DNA of 39,983 nucleotides from NCBI GenBank assembly GCA_037447655.1, contig JBBHKE010002632.1:217652-257634 (forward strand), read 5' to 3'. The first letter of the stretch is position 1, and each line of letters starts with the position of its first letter. Shown piece by piece: positions 1 through 10,868 of this stretch. Origin of the DNA: Zygnema cylindricum. Taxonomy: Eukaryota; Streptophyta; Zygnematophyceae; Zygnematales; Zygnemataceae. A program made the position numbers and the translations under genes. The notes under the pieces were generated by a model. The model ran no database searches. It had not been told where the DNA came from and was given only the letters and a program-made list of their open reading frames with translations.

Positions 1-93
1 TCGTCGTCCACTGTAGAGAGAGAAAGAGAGGGAGAGGGAAAGGGAGAGGAAGAGGGAGAGGAAGAGGGAGAGAAAAAAAGAGAGAGATGTCAC

Positions 94-753
94 CTGCTGC
101 TTGGCAAAGCTGAAAAGTTTGGTGGCTGAGAGAGTGCCAGAATTGCATTGCGCTGTACGGCCAGATACGAACAAATATTTTCCGTACACTGTGGCCAGCA
201 GGGCGGCATTGAGGACGTACTGGCTGTTGACAGCTGGATCCACTTGGATTAGACCCTCTGGGAAAAGAAAAATGTAAATATTTAAAGTTAATTAGGAAGA
301 TAAATGAATAGTTCAGAAATAAAGTTTGTTAATAAGCAAATAGTTAAGATAATAAAGAATAAAAAGAAAGTTTTTGCCTGATTGCAGCTGGATTTTACTA
401 GGATTAGACACTATTAGAAAAGAAATTAAAAAGTAGGTTAAGTATGCAAATAAATAGTTTAGAAATGAAGTAAGTAACTATGTAACTATTTAAATAGTTC
501 AGAAATTAAGAATGGAAAGAAAATTATTGGTTATATATTATTGGTCTACTTAGACTAGACACTTTGGGACAAGAAAATCAACAGAAAGTATATGAAGAAA
601 TAAAAAAAAATAAAAAAATAAAAATGAAGTAAAAACAAAAATAAATGGTACGAGTACAAATAAAATTAAAGAAAGAATTGAATGGATCTTTATTACTCTT
701 GACAGTTTGTTTTTCTTGGATGAGACCCTTTTGGAAAAAGGAGAAACGACAGT

Positions 754-812
<59 letters not shown>

Positions 813-3800
813 TGTAGATTTTTTTTTTTTTAAGATATAGAAATGAAGAAATAAATGTACAACCAGAAATTAAGCATAAATTGTTTCCAAATTTGTTGAA
901 AATGCAGCTATTAACCTGGTCAGGACCGTTATAAACTGCTTAAAATAAAAAGAACTAATTTAGAAAAAATGATTTGTGAAGCAAATAGTAAATTCAAGTT
1001 TAATATATGGAATGAAAGTGAGAAATCATTACAATTGTTCGATGAAATAACAAAACCATTATAATAAACCTCCATAACATGAAAAGAAAAGTGTAAACAT
1101 TTATATTTTTATTTTAAATATATAATTAGAGTGAAACTTGACATTGTTTCATTTTGCTTTCTTATGTAAAGTCTTTACTTAATCAAATGTGCTATTTTGT
1201 GCTTTTTCTTTTTGGTTTTTCCTCAATTTTTCGAACATTCGAAAATCATGTAAGCGAATTTGTATATCACTATAATAAAACAAAAATAAAAAAAAGGCAT
1301 TCTAGAAAACGTTTAGCCCACATATCAAAAAAATAAAAATATTGCAAAACTAAATGTTTCTTATGTCCAACAATTTTTTCCTCAACAATTATATAACTCA
1401 AACAAATCCCATCCTATTAAATATAAGATTCTAAAAAAAATAAAAATAATAAAAACATTCGTCATCAATCTAAAATCGCATAAATTCTTACGTGGAGATA
1501 CCGTGACGTGACGGTCCGGCCCAGGAGCATGATGACATATATACATATCCAATTGGGATTTGTACCCAAATAAAAGATCGGTCAACGCAATGTTTGACTT
1601 TGGAAAGTTGTTGGTTAAGTAAACCTACATGGCAATCAATAGTGTGGATGAAAGAAACAATACATTGTTCAAATACAAAAGTTAAAAAAAGACATAGTTA
1701 TTAACAAAATTCTTCAAGATTTGTATGGGAAAAAATAAAATTTGTCGTTTAGTTGAGATAAGGTCTTGAATTCAGTGAAGAAAATGTGGATAATAAAAAA
1801 TCTTAATTTTAAAAGTAAAATCTTAACCTGTATGTTAAGAGTTTGGATTTTTTTTAACATAGCAAAAAGGTTTGAACTGAATCTCATTCTATTACACACA
1901 AGCTCCCTTTCTCTCTCCCTCATTCCCTCTCCCTCTCCAATTTCCTCTCCCTCTAGTTCTCCCTCTATCCTTTCCTCTCACTCACACTTTTTTGCTCCTT
2001 TACCTGCAAACCTCGACATATTTCCCGCACAGCTTTATATTTCCCTCTCCCTCTCTCCCTCTCCCTTTCTCTTCCCCACGCTCCCTCTCTCCATCTCTCC
2101 CTCTCCCTCCTCCCTCTCTCCCTCCCTCTCTCCCCCTCCCCCCCTCTCTCTCTCCCTCCCTCCTCTCCCTCCTCTCCCTCCCCCTCTCCCTCACTCCCTC
2201 CCTCCCGTCCTCCCTCTCCCAAAACCTTTTCTTCCTCTAACCCCAAAAACCCTAAAAAACCCTTTTTCCGTACAGTTGTGAGAACCAATCCCGCGTCGGG
2301 CCGTTTGTGGTCCCACGAAAAAACCCTCACCCTCCCTCCCTCCCTCCATCTCTCTCTCCCTCCTCCCCTCCCTCCCTCTCTCTCCCAAAACATTTTAATC
2401 CTTTAACCCGTAAAACCCTAAAATTTACGGGTATTTTTTCCTTTTTTTCCGTACAATTGTGAGAACCAATCCCGCGCCAGGCCGTTTGTTGTCCCACGAA
2501 AAAACCGTACTTCCTTCGGTCGCTCCTCTAAAATTTTGTTCTGACCGGATAAGATATTCCAAAAACGAATATTCGTTGGTCGCACGGTACAGCCAGGCGG
2601 CCGCCCACATTAATTCGTCCTTTTGTGCGGGGGGGAGGGAGGGAGGAGGGGGGAGAGGAGGGGGGAGGGGGAGGGGGGAGGGGGAGGGGGAGGGGGAAGG
2701 AGAGGAGAGGGGAAGGAGAGAATAGGGGAAGGGAGATAGAAAAGAGTGAACCATTTTTTTTTTCTTCAGAAATGAAATGAGTTCGCACATATATAATCCC
2801 AAAGAAAAATTCTCTTATAAAAAAAAAAATGTTTTTAACTTTACGAGTCTAAAAACGCAAGGAAAAAAAAACAAAACAGAAAACAGACAAAAAAAAAAAA
2901 AAAAAAAACAAGTATATAAATGAGATTTTTTCTCACCTGGTAGCCACTCCAAGATCGATAATAATTCCATACATTTGGAATTGAATTGTCATACAATCCA
3001 CGGTAATTGTCGGCAAACTGGAATAACTGAAAATAATTCAAAGAATTCAAAAATTAAATAATTTTCGAAGACCAAATTGTAGAATGGGGAAAAAAGTAAA
3101 CGGAAAAATAAAGCGGGGAATGGAAAACGGAGGATAGAGAACGGAAAACGAGGAGCAGAGAATGGAGAGCGAGTGAAGGAGGGAGGAGGGAGGAGGGAGG
3201 GAGGGAGGGAGGAGGGAGGAGGGTGGAGGGAGGAGGGAGGAGGAAGGAGAGAGGAGGGAGGGAGGAGGGAGGAGGGAGGAAGGAGGAAGGAGGGAGGAGG
3301 GAGGAGGGAGGAGGGAGAAGGGATGGAGGGATGAGAGATGAGAGAGGAGGGATGAGAGGAGAACGGAGAGGAGAGGAGGGAGTAGAGAAGGGAGGAAAAA
3401 AGAACATAAGAATTAGACGATAAAGAAGAATGAAAAGAAAGAACCAAAAATAGAAAGAGAAGCAAAAATAACGAAATATTATTGTAACTTCAAAGAAATT
3501 TTCCGAGCGTCAGTCCACATTCGACAAATTTTCCATTATGATTGTTATTATTACTTTTGTAATTTCCTTCTGTTTATTACCTTAACTTTATCTTAAATTT
3601 GGATTTTTTTTAAGAACGAAGAATGTGTGAATTTGGAAATCCCTATATTTATTATTTCTATCAATGTTATTTTGTTTTCCAAATTTCTTGGTTTTTTATC
3701 TCCAAAAAAATACCTTCTGGGAATAAGCTGTCCTCCTTTTCTCGTCTTGTTACCACAAACGCTAAACCTATCATTTTTAGCACATACTTCCGGCCCAATG

Positions 3801-6800
3801 AAACGCTAAAATTTTCAATCCACACTAGTTATGGTACTGCTGAATTGCCAGGCTTCCCTTTTCCCCTGGCCACGTTTTTTTTTGTCCCGAAAGAGTTTCC
3901 AGAAAACAATTAAAAGAAAGGAAATAATAGACAAATAGAAAAGAAAAACCTGTTTCGCGTGACTGAGAAGTTTCGCGGAATAAGTTTTGTCTTTTCCGTG
4001 AAAACAAATGGAGGCAGCTGCGAGAGCCGCGGCCGTTTCGGCTGTGACTTCTGTCCCGGGTCTGCCACGTGTCACAGAGTAGCCTGAGCGTGATGTCACC
4101 ATGTCTTCCGGACGCTGCCAGCAGGCGTGATCGCTGTCGCCATCGCCCACCTGGAGGATGTCAAATTTTAAAGGAATTATGTTATGGGGGAATTATGTTA
4201 TAAAGGAATTAGGGTGAATGTGGATTTAAATGGATTGCATTGGGTTAAATCTGAATTTGGTCGAATTGGATTGAATAAGATTGAATTGGGTTCAAATGGA
4301 TTGATTTGGGTTGAATTCGGTTTAATAGATTTAATTAGATTGGATAATTTTTGAATTAGATTGAATTAGAATGAATTGGACTGAGTTTCATTGAATTTGA
4401 AATTTTCATTAGATTAGAGCAAATTTATTATGAGAGAATTCGATTGAAATAGAGATTTTGATTGAGGTGGAGAACATTGGATTGTGAGGAAATTGGATGG
4501 CAAGAAAAGAAAGAAAAAAAATTGATGGCGATGGACGACATTTGGTCATGAGGCAACTGAAATGTAAGAGAACGTTAGCTGCAATGAGGAGAACAAGGGA
4601 TTAGATCGTAAGATAAATTTTGATTGCAAGAGGCTGATAGTCAAAATTGGAATATAAAGGAAATTGGAAAGTAAGAAAGAAACTGATCGTGTGCAATGAC
4701 ATTGGATAATGAGGCAATGGAAAGTAAGAGAAATTTGGTTGCAGTATAGGGCATTCAAATTGGTTAGTAAGACCGATTGCCATCGACATTGGATTATGAG
4801 GATTAAAAAATTCAACAGAATCGTGGATGCGATGAGGGACATTGGAAAGTGGGGAAATTGCATATTCAAAGATTTTCTTAATCATAGTGGAGGACGTCAT
4901 CCACCTGGTGGACATTAAAAGAAAAATAGAAACATGAGGGAACTGGAAAGTAGAAAAAAAAAATCTGCAATGGAGAATGTTGATTTGTGAAAAAAATTGC
5001 ATTGCAAAGAGAATACCGATAGTGGTGAATAGCAAAAAAATGGATTATAATTAAAGTGTTGATTTCAATGGAGGATATAATGATTAAACATTGGATAATA
5101 AGGAACATGGAATTATGAGAGAAGTAATAACTGCCGTGGAGGACGTTTTATTGAATTGCAGTAGAGAACATTGGGTTATAAAAGGTCTAAATTCTAGGAG
5201 AAACTTTGAATGGAGTGAAGGATACTATTGGACTGTGGAAAAAATAGTTTGTGAATTTGTAAGGAAATGGATGATAGGAAAGGAGAGGACATTTGATCAT
5301 ACCAAAATTGGGTCCTCGGCGAAAAATCAACCGGGGTTTTTGGATACCGAGAAACTTGAGATCAAATTTGGTATTATGACGGAACGATGGCATCCTTATG
5401 AAAATTCACATTGACATTAACTAGGATTTGCGTCACATCAAGTTCAGCATCGACATTAAAATCTTTATTAACATTGGCAATGATTTTAGTTCTAATTCTG
5501 ACATTGGTATGAACTTTCTCGTTTACATAGGCTTAAATCTTCCAAAAAGTAGTATCCACATCCATAGTGTTGTGGACATTACCAGAAACGTATGAGGAAT
5601 AAGAGGTTCTTACATTGACATTAAGATGTTCGGAAACTCTGAAATTCATACCAAAAGTCACGCCAACGTTAAAATCAGATCAAATTAAGTGCAAATATCC
5701 CCATGCACATGGACATAAAAACCGTCATTGGTTCTACGCTTAGCGTTGCTATGCTGACATTTAATTGCGTTTTCGACATTGTCATTCCTATTCTAGCATT
5801 AACATAACATTTCTTACAATAAAATTACAATTCTTACATTAAAATTACAGTTCTTACATTGACATTACAGTTCTTACATTAAATTGCAGTTTTGACAAAA
5901 TTTTGACACCGACATAACAAAACATCTCTCGTTGTTTCACATTCTTAACTACCGGCATATTCATAGCATTCATCCTATCTAAGCCTAAAACAATGCTCAA
6001 ACCAAATCTCCATTTTTTATCAAATTCCTCCGACCCAAATCCAGCAAATTAGCCGCAAGATTTTGGCATTGAAACAGATTTGCTCAACAAAAATAAAAAA
6101 TGCCATAACTTTCTAAAACTAACTCAAAAAACAAATATACGAATGAAAAAAAAATAAGAGAAAAAGTAGACAGTGAATAATAAACAAAGAAAGAGACAAA
6201 TAAGCAAATAAATAAATTGAGAATCGCACCTGGGCCCAAAAAGTGTAGGGTTCAGAGTGACAAAGCATGAGATAATCCGTCCCCCATTTCAAAGCCTCTC
6301 TTGCGTCGTCCAATTGGCCAATCTCCTCTAGCCACGTGGAACTCTCTAAAGTTCCCAGAGCCAACAAACTCATGGCGAAAGCCAATGGAAACCCGAACTT
6401 CACATTGTCACCCGCATCGTAATATCCTCCAATAAGAGCAAACTGTACGGATCCAATCAAAAATCAGTACAAACCCATCCGTACAGGTGAGATTTAGTGT
6501 GGGTTTGTAATTCATTTTTTTCTTTGTAATAGTATAGGGAATAGAGGGCGAGGAAGGGGGATGAGAGGGCAACGGGAAGAGGAAGGAAATTTAGAAAGGG
6601 AAAGGGGAGAGAAGGAGAGGAGGAAGGAGGTGGGAGTGAGAGGGATGAAAAAAAAGGGGAAGGGGAAGTGGGGGAAAGGGGAGGAGGAAGGAGAGGAAGA
6701 GGGAAAACGAGATGATACCCCTGCTTCTTTGAGGCCATCGTCCAATCCAGAGTCGTTCCGCCACGTGGGCTGCCTAGATTTCCCCAGGTGCCCGGATCTT

Positions 6801-6928
6801 TGGCCTTTGAAAAATAAAATTGCCTTCGATAAAGCATCCGCGTAATCAGGGGCATAAATCGCACGTGTGAAGGCGAGCATTGCTAGGAACATGGCGGCAC
6901 GTGGCACTGCAAATGAAGCCGAAGCCAT
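94..6928 (-). CDS. GH9 endo-beta-1,4-glucanase, 7 exons, C-terminus beyond left edge
   Basis: Glycoside hydrolase family 9 endoglucanases cleave beta-1,4-glucans in plant cell walls. Exons, reading leftward: 6928-6719, 6442-6230, 4150-3950, 3026-2937, 2619-2455, 1624-1492, 257-94. All introns are GT-AG. All joins are phase 0 except exon 6/7 (phase 1), giving 392 codons without a stop. The start ATG at 6928 opens a hydrophobic signal-peptide-like N-terminus ([10 protein letters not shown]). Recognisable GH9 blocks follow in order: [44 protein letters not shown] (contains the catalytic DAGD), [91 protein letters not shown] and FSFAKQQ. The last exon ends at a GTGACA donor where the family continues with VDYILG. 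The C-terminal catalytic His and Glu/Asp blocks would therefore lie left of base 1. The N-terminal signal suggests a secreted class rather than a membrane-anchored (KORRIGAN) one. The family is certain; exact start and subclass are inferred. Confidence 0.93.
759..802. repeat. (TA)n microsatellite in GH9 intron 6
   Basis: An almost uninterrupted run of about 22 TA units. It is followed by TATATTG and a T-run. Confidence 0.95.
1906..2217. repeat. Long pyrimidine tract (CT/CCCTCT type)
   Basis: The plus strand is nearly all C and T, with degenerate CTCCCT units, interrupted around 1985-2040. It lies in GH9 intron 5, where the sense strand is purine-rich. No coding function is supported. Confidence 0.85.
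2218..2325 (-). pseudogene. Decayed partial duplicate of GH9 exon 5 inside intron 5
   Basis: This stretch closely resembles 2384-2507, the downstream end of real exon 5 plus its donor and adjacent intron. In the sense direction it encodes [16 protein letters not shown] against [16 protein letters not shown] in the real exon, and it keeps the GTACGG donor. I see no AG acceptor in the phase 0 needed after exon 4 or 5, so I treat it as a non-functional tandem duplicate rather than an alternative exon. Confidence 0.7.
2628..2745. repeat. G-rich purine tract next to GH9 exon 5 acceptor
   Basis: The plus strand is G/A only, with many runs of four to seven G. On the sense (minus) strand it is a very long polypyrimidine tract ending about 8 bases before the exon 5 acceptor at 2620. 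It could serve as the splicing pyrimidine tract. The G-runs could also form quadruplex structures. Confidence 0.85.
3177..3395. repeat. GGAGGGA-type purine minisatellite in GH9 intron 3
   Basis: About 220 bp of imperfect GGAGGGAGGA units on the plus strand. Apparent open frames across it (Gly/Arg/Glu or Ser/Pro runs) are by-products of the repeat. Confidence 0.9.
4170..5110. repeat. Degenerate TTGAATTGGA-type repeats in GH9 intron 2
   Basis: 4200-4400 is a degenerate array of about ten-base units such as GGATTGAATT. From 4430 onward it grades into longer variable units recurring around ACATTGGATTATGAGG. No gene is seen here beyond exon 3 at 3950-4150. Confidence 0.7.
5811..5895. repeat. About 20-bp tandem repeat, four copies
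   Basis: The unit TTCTTACATTAAAATTACAG recurs about four times with small changes. It sits in GH9 intron 2. The surrounding 5420-5900 is a looser array of TGACATT-containing units. Confidence 0.75.
6550..6712. repeat. Purine tract in GH9 intron 1
   Basis: The plus strand is G/A-rich (AGGAAGGAG-like). The sense strand is therefore a pyrimidine tract starting just after the exon 1 donor at 6718. Confidence 0.85.
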
Positions 6929-7574
6929 TGGTCTGTCTTCGCAGTTTTTTTGCAAAAAAAAAAAAAACGTGGCGATTTTATTGCGTGCGACCAATTTGGC
7001 GCGCAGTGCGGTCCTGTTTATTTGTGTGGGCCAATCAGCATCGAGCGTAAGGGACCGCTGTTCGAAGTTCTGGACTACAGTACTAGAGTGTGAAAAACTT
7101 TGTTTTTTTGTCGTACGCGAAACGTTATGTACGTTACACGTGGGTAAGGGCGAAATTCCAAATTAGGCTCCGTTACGGTGTACTTTTGCTGTCGTCAGCT
7201 TATATTTTTTCTCGTAACTGATGTCAGGTCTGTTTGAAGAATAATTGCATCGTCCAATGGTAACAGGGAAAAAATGCACGTTGCCAAAATGTTGACAGCT
7301 ACGTTCAGGCCAATAAAAACAATTTACCTAGTTCTGTACAACTGTACGGTCAAAAAAAATTAACCGTGCATGCGTCATGAACCGTTAGGATGTCGTCACG
7401 AGGTACATTTCATATTTTCATTTGAGAAACTTTCAATGCGTAAAACTGAAAGGTGAAAACGACTTCTCCACATGCGATAAAACTTCCGTATTGTACAACT
7501 ATACCGTATGGTGGGGAAAAAGTCCGTAAAACGTTGGTTTGTCGGAGGTACAAAAGTACGGCAAGTGAGCACCA
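6929..7574. other. Upstream region of GH9; no gene seen
   Basis: This would hold the GH9 promoter and 5' leader. I see an A-run at 6954-6966 but no confident TATA box. Open frames here overlap exon 1 antisense and look spurious. Confidence 0.5.
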
Positions 7575-7782
7575 CACCGCGAATCGCTATTAGCGTTAAT
7601 TACGCTAATTCGGCGCCCCTAAATATTTACCCTAATTCCTAAATAGAATGATTAATAAAGCCCTAAAAACCAAACTAGAGTGACTGATTTCCTTGAAAAT
7701 CACCAAATTCCCAATTAGCGTTAATCATACTATTTGTTCTTTAACGCTAAATATTTGTTAACGCTAATAGCGATTCGCGGTG
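7575..7782. mobile_element. MITE, TA-target family, 208 bp
   Basis: The left end is CACCGCGAATCGCTATTAGC and the right end is its inverse complement, reading CGATTCGCGGTG. The right flank is TA; the left flank is CA, a probable mutated TA. It has no coding capacity. Short TIR elements with TA targets are typical of Tc1/mariner-related Stowaway-like MITEs; the superfamily is inferred. Confidence 0.85.
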
Positions 7783-8379
7783 TAGGCTAAAGTTTTACGT
7801 ACCGCAGTTCCGATACCGATGTTCAGTACGAGCAACGCGGTAGAAAGCGATTCGATTGCAGTATCATACGGAGAATATCGTAGTTTCGGTAACTATACCG
7901 ATATTAACTACATCGATACCGACACTAACTATGGTCGATTGGTCATGTCTTCCTGAAAAGTTCGAGCACCGACAGATATCGTGGCAGACATTATTTTTTT
8001 GTCCTGTAAACCGACACTTTCAGAAGATTCTATGAATCACTGTGTTCACAATCGTCGATTGTGATTGGTGGATCCTGCTAAACCGTTCGATGGACACGCG
8101 CGAATTATAGTGCCATTCAACGGGAAGGGCATAATAATGTACTTTACGGCTTTAAAACAGTCATCAAAAAGTACAATTGTTACACGCCCTTTGATTGGAT
8201 GAGTTTACAAATATCTGCGCCGGCGTAAGGGCACCTTTCAGTTTTGATTGGACGATTTTAGAACAGATCAGAAAATTGTGGACTCGCATTATCACCAGGT
8301 AGGTCTGCCGTTCAGACTCTGGCCAATCCTGGAAATCCACGTGCACTTGGATTGGATGAATACGCGGAAAAATTCCTTA

Positions 8380-9334
8380 GGGTACGTCCCCATGTATTAA
8401 AGTATCGACTTTAGTCTGTCGTTTTTACCGAAAACGCAATTTCGTACGAGAAAAACTTTAACCGTACAAAAAAATCAATTCTTTAAAAGTACAGCAAACC
8501 TCAAGTCGATACTTTGAATGTACTTAATATTTGTCGTCATGTGAAGGCATTTTGGCGTTTTCCTTTTTTCGACCCCCGGGCAAGAGAATCCAGCCCGTCA
8601 AAAAACTTCATCAAAAATCACCTCGCGACCTGATTTCAGGGAAAGTACCGCCCAAACAACGAATGAAAAATGATCCACGCACGCGCCACACGAGTGGGAA
8701 AATTTTAGGACGAGGGAGAGTACTCGCTATTTTTCTCCCTGCCCGTCACGTGCATGTACGGAAAAGACGAGGATGTACAAAAAAAAACCTGTAGGGGTCT
8801 CGGACCTCCAATTTCATTCATGGGTCCTCGGTAGAATTTTGCATCGTCGTCGCCTCTCCCCTCTCCCTCTCACACTATCACTTTTATCTCACACTTTTTA
8901 GAATGAGGCACGACAAAACTGGTATGAGATGAAAGATATTTGAAAAATAATTCTTTTGACTGCCTTTATGTATATTTATATGGCAAGTAGAGCGAAAAAA
9001 GTTGAGAAAACAAAATCGGGTATCCATGACCGAAAGTTCTTGAATCTGTGACGTCACAAGTGAGCGTGACGTCACAATCTTACAAAACCCTAAACATCTG
9101 CCATGTCACAAAATTACAAAATTGTAGACGTCTACAACTGTCGCTGTTTTTGTTGGCGTCACCAATTTCGTAGTCGTCATCAACCGTCACAAAGTTGTAC
9201 CTACGTCTACAACCGTCACATTTCAAAGTTCCGATTCCATTTTCGCACATAGGGACGCTTTTCAAAGTAGTACAGAACACTTCACTACAGTCCAAAATAG
9301 TTTTTCAAAGTATCACTTACATGGGGACCTACCC
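8380..9334. mobile_element. PIF/Harbinger-like non-autonomous element, 955 bp
   Basis: The left end GGGTACGTCCCCATGTA matches the inverse of the right end (TACATGGGGACCTACCC). Both ends are flanked by TTA (8377-8379 and 9335-9337). GGG-starting TIRs with 3-bp TTA/TAA target duplications are the hallmark of PIF/Harbinger. No transposase frame is seen. Internal features include CCCCGGGCAAGAGAATCCAG and TGACGTCACAA motifs shared with the neighbouring copy. Confidence 0.8.
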
Positions 9335-9352
9335 TTATTAGACGTTCGTTAG

Positions 9353-10276
9353 TATTAAAGTATCTACTTTTCTCTATCATTTTGCCCTAAAATTCAGGGA
9401 ACTTTGACAAAAACTTTAGCCGTACAAGAGAATCGTTTTTACCAAAGTAGGGTGAACGTCAATTCATACTTTGGATGTACGGCGTGTTTGTCGCCACATG
9501 AACACATTTTGGCGTTTTCCCATTATAAACCCCCGGGCAAGAGAATCCAGCCCAAAAAAAAGCTTCATCCAAAATCACGTATAGGGGGTGATTTTAGTTA
9601 AAGTACCGCCCAAATAGCAAATGAAAAATGACCCACGCACGCGCTACAAAAGTGGGAAAATTTTAGGACAAAGGAGAGTCCTTTCTATTTTTCTCCGTGC
9701 CCGTCACGCGCATGTACGGAAATAAAATTGCAGGGGTCTCGGACCTCCACTTTCATTCATGGGGTCCTTTGGGGTCCCTAGTCGCCTCTCCCCTCCCCCT
9801 CTCACACTAACGCTTTCATCTCACACTTTTTAGAACGAGACACAACAATATTGGTATAAAATGAAAGATATTTTAAAAATATTTGTTTTTACAATTTTTA
9901 GGTTTTTTTTTAATGGCAAATCGAGTGAAAAAAGTAAAAAAACGAAATAGGGAAACCATGGCAAAAATTTATTGAATCAATGACGTCGACGTTGTCACAA
10001 GTGAGCATGACGTCACAATGTCACCAAACCCTAAACATCTACAATTTCACACAAATCTAGACGTCCACCACTGTCGTTGTTTTTGTTGGCGTCACTAATC
10101 GTCAGAAGTTTCGTCGCCGGCTTTAATCGTCACAAGGTGTACCAACGTCTACAACGTCAAATTTCAAAGTTCCGATTTCATTTTCGCACATAGGGACGCT
10201 CTTCAAAGTAGTACGGAGAATCTTCTCTACACTCTAAAATACTTTATGAAAGTATCGATTACATTGGGACGTAACC
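9353..10276. mobile_element. Second copy of the preceding element, left end altered
   Basis: Sequence from 9353 to 10276 follows 8396-9334 in the same order (GGGCAAGAGAATCCAG block, CTCGGACCTCC block, ACCCTAAACATCT block, right TIR GGGACGTAACC). The left TIR is missing. It is bracketed by a 15-bp direct repeat TTAGACGTTCGTTAG at 9338-9352 and 10277-10291. This may be an unusual target duplication, or recombination between adjacent copies. Confidence 0.75.
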
Positions 10277-10311
10277 TTAGACGTTCGTTAGAACTGATAT
10301 CGACGGCTTTA

Positions 10312-10526
10312 CCATGTATCGCTATTAGGGTTAGTAACTTTTACGCCACATTAAACGGCTTTTCTCAGTACACACTTGTCCGATTTTTAATTTGAGACCG
10401 CCAATCGAAAGTTGAGAATCTTACCTTTCAATTGAAACCGTCGAATCCACGATCCGACATGTGTGTACCGAAAAAAGATGTTTTAAGTGGCAAAAAAAAC
10501 ATTAACTCTAATAGCGATTCACGGTG
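10312..10526. mobile_element. MITE, TA-target family, palindromic subtype, 215 bp
   Basis: The left end CCATGTATCGCTATTAGG and right end CTAATAGCGATTCACGGTG are flanked by TA. The two halves are inverse complements through most of the element (GTACACACTTGTCCGATTTT against the inverse near 10460). The whole sequence could fold as one hairpin. It belongs to the same subtype as 16544-16760. Confidence 0.8.
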
Positions 10527-10714
10527 TATTGTAGATCTGGAGCCACAATGTCACATCACTACAATGCCGTCATTATTAGAGTTGATAGCACTAATTCGGC
10601 CCCAACTATTTTTTGCCGAAAATCACCAAATAGTGTAAGCAACAATATCTAATAAAATGGTTTAAATTTTGCCACATATCCTTGCAATGAACAACAGTAT
10701 AGTATTGTACAATA

Positions 10715-10868
10715 CACCTTTAATCGCTATTAGGGTTAAAAAAAAATTCACCACTCAAAACGTCTTTTATGCGTACACACACACTTGTCCGATTTTAAAT
10801 TTGAGACCGCCAATCACAGCCATCAGATGTACCTTGGGACAATTGTGTACGGAGAAAAGATGTTTCAA
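10715..10868. mobile_element. Truncated MITE, palindromic subtype
   Basis: It starts at a TA with CACCTTTAATCGCTATTAGG and runs like the 10312 element as far as GAGAAAAGATGTTTCAA. There it is cut by the left end of the 10869-12719 inverted repeat, so its right end is missing. Confidence 0.65.

Noticed and set aside
1965-2393. Long Gly/Arg/Glu or Ser/Pro open frames across purine/pyrimidine tracts (also 2989-3465, 17339-17550, 19547-19938, 26209-26541)
   Set aside because: Repeat DNA without stop codons; no domains, starts or splice logic, and open on both strands.
5091-5414. 107-codon frame in GH9 intron 2
   Set aside because: Lies in degenerate GGA/ACATTGG repeats, is antisense to the gene and has no recognised domain.
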